NCBI GenBank assembly: GCA_030263715.1
Contig: SZPM01000032.1
Span: 1-18,312, forward strand
Direction: 5' to 3'
Length of the DNA stretch: 18,312 bases
Source of the DNA: ATM1 sp003577165
Lineage (GTDB): Bacteria > Armatimonadota > Fimbriimonadia > Fimbriimonadales > ATM1
Shown here: one piece after another, positions 14,858 to 18,312 of the stretch
Position numbering within the stretch: the stretch's first letter is position 1
How the letters are laid out: each line of letters begins with the position of its first letter
Notes under the pieces: model-generated
What the model was told of the DNA's origin: nothing
What the model saw: only the letters and a program-made list of their open reading frames with translations
Databases searched by the model: none
Translations under genes and position numbers: made by a program

Positions 14858-14997
14858 GACTCTCTCCAGTGATCCCCCTTGCGACGGATCGTCCTTTCGG
14901 GCCCGCTTAATGCCCGTGATACCCAAACCTCACCGCCCCACCGGACCGACCCCGATTCGATCAGTCGATCCATCGCGTCACGGACGTTGCCACTCAC
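14854..14997 (-). CDS. Micro-ORF with winged-helix-like sequence (47 aa)
   Basis: GTG at 14997 overlaps the stop of the 276-aa gene (GTGA), and its own stop overlaps the next ATG (ATGA). Two 4-bp overlaps in series support a real coupled gene. The sequence VSGNVRDAMDRLIESGSVRW resembles the recognition helix and wing of a GntR/MarR-like winged helix. The same frame upstream of the GTG also reads plausibly (RPEIESAYG), giving the typical EIxxxYGVS pattern, so it may be the tail of a degraded regulator or start earlier inside the upstream gene. Too short to bind DNA alone. Confidence 0.5.
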   Translation of the reverse strand: MSGNVRDAMDRLIESGSVRWGGEVWVSRALSGPERTIRRKGDHWRES

Positions 14998-15824
14998 CCC
15001 ATAGGCCGACTCAATCTCAGGCCTTCCAGCGCGTCCATCGTCCCCTCTGCCCGGGTCACTCTGTGTCTTTCCGAGATATGCCGCACGTACTCCTCTGCCG
15101 TCGAACGACCCGACCAATTTTGGATCAGAAGCCACTCATGCTGCCCAATACCGTAGGGCTGAAACGTGAAATCGCAAAGGCCCAGCATCACTGGCTCCTC
15201 GAACGAGATCGTGCTCCACCCGTCGACGAGCGAGTCTCGCAGCCTGCGGTCGTGCTGCGCCAGGCCAAAGAACCGGGGAGCCGCTTGCGCCCGCTCGCAT
15301 TGAACGAGGAACCGAGCGACATGGGCCGTGTCTGAGCCATCGATCTCGGCCACGACTGGCGTGGGTGCCGAGACGATCACCGCAGCCGAGTCGGTGTCCT
15401 CGCTGAAAAGCAACTGCATCACGTCTGCGTGTCCGACATGCACGCGCACGAACTCGGCCGCCTCCGCGAGACCAAGCCTCATCAGAGCGCTCCATCTCTG
15501 TGGTTCGCCGAGAATGCTCGCGTAGAATTCGAGCGTGTCCCACAGAATTCGGTTCGCGCCGCTCATCTGCGGTTCGTCCCAGAAGCCCCAGCAGTCCGGG
15601 ACCGAAAGGGACCCCGCCGAAGCCCCCTCCTCGCCACAGTCCCCGAGATTGCGCCGGGGCAAAGATGTCACGGCGATCGTCTCCCGCGGGAATAGCATCT
15701 CGCCTCCGGCGAACCCGTCGGACTGTAGAATGAATCTCCTCGCTCCGACGTCGGATGCCATTCCGATCAGAACGAGGCTTTCCGCCGTTTCGTCCCTACA
15801 AGACTCCGTGTGCGCCACCAGCAC
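14994..15824 (-). CDS. Hypothetical protein, 276 aa
   Basis: GTG at 15824, with GTG at 15818 as an alternative that places AGAGAGG at a better 9-nt distance. Soluble, mixed alpha/beta: LVLIGMASDVGARRFILQSD (18-37), a linker with DCWGFWDEPQ, helices around TLEFYASILGEPQRWSALMR, a strand-rich middle (AAVIVSAPTPVVAEIDGSD) and a C-terminal part LCDFTFQPYGIGQHEWLLIQ followed by a basic helix. No signal peptide, no metal or nucleotide motif, no family recognised. It heads a tightly coupled trio (this gene, the 47-aa ORF, the 62-aa membrane peptide). Confidence 0.68.
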   Translation of the reverse strand: MLVAHTESCRDETAESLVLIGMASDVGARRFILQSDGFAGGEMLFPRETIAVTSLPRRNLGDCGEEGASAGSLSVPDCWGFWDEPQMSGANRILWDTLEFYASILGEPQRWSALMRLGLAEAAEFVRVHVGHADVMQLLFSEDTDSAAVIVSAPTPVVAEIDGSDTAHVARFLVQCERAQAAPRFFGLAQHDRRLRDSLVDGWSTISFEEPVMLGLCDFTFQPYGIGQHEWLLIQNWSGRSTAEEYVRHISERHRVTRAEGTMDALEGLRLSRPMG

Positions 15825-15905
15825 AAACCTCTCTAATCGTCTCGTTCAATGCCCTCGCACGAAATTCCTTTGCATGTGAAGGCACACGCCCTCGATGAGA
15901 TCGGC

Positions 15906-16508
15906 TCACATACATGCAGGCGCAATTTCAATGTCGGCACAAACCCCCTCCTCCGCTGCGAGCCTCCTCAAGAGGTCGGGCCTTCTTACGTTGCCCAGTG
16001 ATGTCAACTCGCAGAAGGCATCCGACGTCCAGTCCTGTTCCACACCTAAGACCCGTTGGATCCGAACATCGTAGGGACCCTGCAAGACGTCGTCACGCAT
16101 ATGCAGCTGGAAATCACCGATGGCCGCCATCCATCGGTTCATGTAGTTGTCTCCGATCCAGGAAAGCCACTCGTCCCCTTCGTCGAACCAAGCGAAGACG
16201 TTTGCCATAATGCCGCAATCTACTGATAGCCTTCGGTTGCCCCCGCGTTCGCTTGCCTCAGGCTCCCTGAGGTTCGCCTCAGCCACGATCCTCCCCGAGA
16301 TAACGTAGGTGCCAGGACCGAGCGCGCAACCTGGGATCATCCGGATGTCGGCCTGTTCGGTCTGAGCGAGGATAGGCCCCGACCGCGTGTCGCCGCCGAC
16401 CAAGTGCCAATAGATTGGCCGAAAAACCAGGCAGGCCGTCAGGTCCGAATCGCCCGACTCAATCGCCTTGAGGGCGCCCGACGTAAGCTTAACTTCGCGC
16501 AGGTCCAT
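15906..16508 (-). CDS. Hypothetical protein, 200 aa
   Basis: ATG at 16508 (a GTG directly precedes it). Predicted soluble, strand-rich first half (LTACLVFRPIYWHLVGGDTR, GPGTYVISGRIVAEANLREP) and a Trp-rich centre (ANVFAWFDEGDEWLSWIGDN). The end is acidic with two Cys (EGVCADIEIAPACM). No family recognised. It follows the 199-aa gene at 16530 by 21 bp. Both share a loose layout (a strand pair with xGRI/xGRL, then SVDCGI/LVDCGI-like segments), so they could be distant paralogues, but the similarity is too low to assert. Confidence 0.62.
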   Translation of the reverse strand: MDLREVKLTSGALKAIESGDSDLTACLVFRPIYWHLVGGDTRSGPILAQTEQADIRMIPGCALGPGTYVISGRIVAEANLREPEASERGGNRRLSVDCGIMANVFAWFDEGDEWLSWIGDNYMNRWMAAIGDFQLHMRDDVLQGPYDVRIQRVLGVEQDWTSDAFCELTSLGNVRRPDLLRRLAAEEGVCADIEIAPACM

Positions 16509-16529
16509 CACTCTTCACACATTGCGCCA

Positions 16530-17129
16530 CTAGGTCAAGTTCATTTCCTCCAAAACCTCGACTCGAACAAAGTCGAGTCGGGGGACGATGTAGGAATCGT
16601 AAAACGGTGGGCTCGCTCCTACAGGCCAGGGCGAAAGCCGCCCGAACTCCCCTGAGCCACGGTCCAGATTGATGAAGTGCCGCTCGAGAATGCGTAGCCG
16701 ATATGCCGGAGCGAAGGGGCGCACGGCCTTCCCGAGAGACAATCGCCCAAGTACCCGTATCTTTTCACCGGTAGGCACTTCGTCCGGCACGTCAATCATG
16801 ACTCTTCCGCTATAGAGCCTCGGCAGCAGACTGATAGAGATGCCGCAGTCGACGAGGGGAATCGTAGGCGCCGAGAGTACTTTCCGCTCTTCTTTGGTCA
16901 GGTTGATCCGATTACATCTGCCCTGAACGAAACAGCAACAGGGACCATAAGCGCCCCCAGGCACAGGACGAAGGAAACTCTCACGCCGGCCCGGCGAGTC
17001 ATCGTTGTTCGTGGCCTCGGCTGTTTCCCACCAGAGAACCTGCATCTTGAAGCAGGCGACGATTTCCCCGTCCCCACGACCCGCAACTTCATCTCGCACG
17101 TCGCGAAAGTCAACGAAGGGCAGCGTCAC
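16530..17129 (-). CDS. Hypothetical Cys-cluster protein, 199 aa
   Basis: GTG at 17129; no ATG gives the N-terminal part. The start overlaps by 4 bp the stop of a possible upstream frame (17126-17269). Soluble: an N-terminal segment with CFKMQVLWWETAE, a polar loop, an unusual run of three cysteines plus a fourth (C64-C66, C72 in YGPCCCFVQGRC), then a strand-rich half with PLVDCGISISLLPRLYSGRV and VPTGEKIRVLGRLSLGKA. The four cysteines might bind a metal or a disulfide pair. No family recognised. Confidence 0.6.
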   Translation of the reverse strand: MTLPFVDFRDVRDEVAGRGDGEIVACFKMQVLWWETAEATNNDDSPGRRESFLRPVPGGAYGPCCCFVQGRCNRINLTKEERKVLSAPTIPLVDCGISISLLPRLYSGRVMIDVPDEVPTGEKIRVLGRLSLGKAVRPFAPAYRLRILERHFINLDRGSGEFGRLSPWPVGASPPFYDSYIVPRLDFVRVEVLEEMNLT

Positions 17130-17181
17130 GATTCTTTGGTAATCGCCCCGCCCGGGCCCATCGCAAGATCCGTCAACTCAC

Positions 17182-17319
17182 TCACCTGCTCGGCGCACAT
17201 CGCTTCCGTCGAATCGAAAGGAATTGGACGAGCGACAACGCCGCGAGCAGCTCCGTGCCCAGGAAGCAAACCTTCGATGCGAATCGCATCGCCCTAAGTG
17301 TCTGTTCTGGTGAGTGCAT
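17182..17319 (-). CDS. Possible 45-aa single-helix membrane peptide
   Basis: ATG at 17319 to TGA at 17184-17182. One hydrophobic helix (KVCFLGTELLAALSLVQFLS, about 16-35) is followed by a basic tail RRKRCAPSR. A different frame over the same bases (TTG 17269 to TGA 17126, 47 codons; LLPGHGAARGVVARPIPFDS and on) also looks coding and ends on the next gene's GTG by a 4-bp overlap. Only one is likely real: the first has a better start and third-position GC, the second a better junction. This is the only sizeable gap (17130-17426) in the block. Confidence 0.35.
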   Translation of the reverse strand: MHSPEQTLRAMRFASKVCFLGTELLAALSLVQFLSIRRKRCAPSR

Positions 17320-17401
17320 ATTGATACAACCGGCCCCTTAGGTACACGCGAACGCGCCCCAAGCGTACACCTTACGCCAGCATGCGTCCAACTGACTTAC
17401 C

Positions 17402-17418
17402 GCGCCGTTTCCCGGCGC
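17402..17418. terminator. Short GC hairpin just after the four-helix membrane gene
   Basis: GCGCCG (17402-17407) pairs with CGGCGC (17413-17418) across a 5-nt loop, starting 9 nt past the stop of the minus-strand gene at 17427-17834. No T tract follows on either strand, so it is at best a pause or partial terminator. It would separate that gene pair from the rest of the leftward run. Confidence 0.3.
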
Positions 17419-17426
17419 AAGCCGAA

Positions 17427-17834
17427 TCACTCCTTCTGCCTCCGTCGCTTGTACGCCCTCCTGTGCAAGATCCAAACCACCACCAACTGAGCCACGGCCG
17501 TCGCACCGGGAATCTCAATCATGGGCCGCGCACGTGCCGCCAACTGCGAAGTAAGAACCATCGCGATGAGCACATGCCCCACACCGAGCCCGATGATAAG
17601 GCTGAAGAGCGCCGGGCGCCCGCACCTTGTAACGGTAGCGAGCATGCCTGCGGCAAACACCGATAGGCACAGCACGGCCGCGCCTTCCATTGCTGCCTTG
17701 TAATCCCATCCGTTCGCGTGCGCGATCCACGCTGCGCCAGACGTGGCAGCAAGGATGATCAGCGACGGAAGCGCGCTCCGTAACACCCTGCCTACCTCCG
17801 TTCGAGTCGCCACCTCTTCAACTCCAACAGTCAT
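17427..17834 (-). CDS. Hypothetical four-helix membrane protein
   Basis: 135 aa from ATG at 17834, overlapping the upstream stop as ATGA. Four helices at about 20-38, 46-67, 74-97 and 107-123, with a basic C-terminal tail (HRRAYKRRRQKE). Size and helix number recall AtpI-like proteins, but the neighbourhood has no ATP synthase genes and no diagnostic motif is seen. The name is therefore left open. Coupled to the soluble 128-aa protein upstream, so the pair may act together. Confidence 0.65.
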   Translation of the reverse strand: MTVGVEEVATRTEVGRVLRSALPSLIILAATSGAAWIAHANGWDYKAAMEGAAVLCLSVFAAGMLATVTRCGRPALFSLIIGLGVGHVLIAMVLTSQLAARARPMIEIPGATAVAQLVVVWILHRRAYKRRRQKE

Positions 17835-18217
17835 CTGTTCGCCCGAAATCTCCCCGCACGCATCGCTTCAGTCAGCGACTCCAAAAACGTCGCATAGAAT
17901 GAGGCGATGTCGCGTGCATCGACCAGAGGCAAACCGTCCTGCGCCAAGAGCAGTTCGTCGATGGCCACCAGCCCATCGGATGATAGCGACACAGCGCGAA
18001 GAGACAAGCCCCGAACGTACGCCCCCTCCCTCGCATCGGGAATTGGCCGGAGCGGATTGTCGATCAGTTCGTGCTCGAGGCGAAATCCGAGGTGGCGCAA
18101 CAACGGATCCACCGCCGTCTCGATCGCCTTGGCGTCGGAGAGCACCCTCGCCTCGAACCTCTCGATGGCCTCACGATCTTCCAGGACCTCGTATCCCATT
18201 TCCTGCTGGACAGTCAT
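17831..18217 (-). CDS. Hypothetical soluble protein, 128 aa
   Basis: ATG at 18217, one base after the end of repeat copy B. Acidic, helical N-terminal half (VLEDREAIERFEARVLSDAK, then LLRHLGFRLEHELIDN) and a C-terminal alpha/beta part (SLSSDGLVAIDELLLAQDG, FYATFLESLTEAMRAGRF). No family recognised. It overlaps by 47 bp a different frame entering from the right edge, and overlaps the next membrane gene by 4 bp. Its position immediately after a truncated upstream frame is what one expects of an immunity-type gene, but no sequence motif supports that. Confidence 0.62.
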   Translation of the reverse strand: MTVQQEMGYEVLEDREAIERFEARVLSDAKAIETAVDPLLRHLGFRLEHELIDNPLRPIPDAREGAYVRGLSLRAVSLSSDGLVAIDELLLAQDGLPLVDARDIASFYATFLESLTEAMRAGRFRANR

Positions 18218-18312
18218 ACCTCGCCCCGACCGTCTCGCCGCAAATCGACTGCGCCCGGTTCACCTCGTCCCACACGTACCTCTGCACCCCGGTCAACCCG
18301 AAGTTCCTCCAC
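18171..18312 (-). CDS. C-terminal fragment of an ORF entering from the right edge
   Basis: The frame is open from the window edge (from 18311) to TGA at 18173-18171, 46 residues. It starts WRNFGLTGVQRYVWDEVNRA and passes through repeat copy B as QSICGETVGA. The RYVWDEVNR stretch is loosely reminiscent of YD/RHS-type repeats (RYVYD-x-x-GR), but this is too short to call. It overlaps the start of the 128-aa gene by 47 bp. It could be the end of a large gene or a remnant. Confidence 0.35.
   Translation of the reverse strand, partial: WRNFGLTGVQRYVWDEVNRAQSICGETVGARYDCPAGNGIRGPGRS
18218..18263. repeat. 46-bp repeat, copy B
   Basis: Same 46 bp as copy A (14171-14216) with five substitutions, no indels. 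On the minus strand the frame reads VNRAQSICGETVGAR. Here the upstream frame is open to the window edge, whereas copy A abuts an unrelated gene's stop. The end of the repeat touches the ATG of the 128-aa gene. Confidence 0.8.

Noticed and set aside
17427..17834. ATP synthase subunit I (AtpI)
   Set aside because: Only length and four helices agree. No atp genes follow and no diagnostic residues are seen.

Overview
The window comes from a GC-rich, flagellated bacterium that uses many GTG starts. The genes do not fix its phylum. A large lone FliD, a DgcA/DgcN-type pair and many lineage-specific small genes would suit a Planctomycetota- or Armatimonadota-like organism, but that is a guess.

Left half (1-10 kb), recognisable genes: the start of a leftward gene runs off the left edge, with an unusual long hairpin against its start codon. 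A rightward, translationally coupled pair (183-2281) encodes an enolase-superfamily epimerase/racemase and a DUF1611 protein. This matches the DgcA/DgcN arrangement of D-glutamate catabolism. Convergent to it are mutY (adenine DNA glycosylase) and pyrF (OMP decarboxylase), which overlap each other. pyrF is divergent from fliD, and a perfect sigma-28 (FliA) -10 box lies just upstream of fliD. FliD is about 750 residues, well above the usual size, and carries an internal repeat inserted in its C-terminal domain. A NatA/NatB-like ABC exporter (ATPase plus permease, 4-bp overlap) and an exported metal-dependent amidohydrolase follow on the minus strand.

Right half (10.1-18.3 kb), accessory-looking: every credible gene lies on the minus strand. 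One SUMF1/formylglycine-type domain protein lacking the catalytic cysteines is followed upstream by a dense run of short genes that I cannot assign to families. Many encode small membrane proteins (2-4 helices) and others small soluble proteins. They are linked by 1-8 bp overlaps or tiny gaps. Two copies of a 46-bp coding-like repeat (about 89% identical) bracket the block at 14.17-14.22 and 18.22-18.26 kb. The copy at the right edge lies inside an open frame that enters from outside the window. Together with gene fragments, a single in-frame TGA splitting one locus and micro-ORFs overlapping their neighbours by 4 bp, this resembles an array of orphan or immunity-type cassettes downstream of a larger repeat-containing gene beyond 18312. 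That interpretation is an inference; the repeats, overlaps and interrupted frame are directly visible.

No tRNA, rRNA, CRISPR array, transposase or integrase was found.
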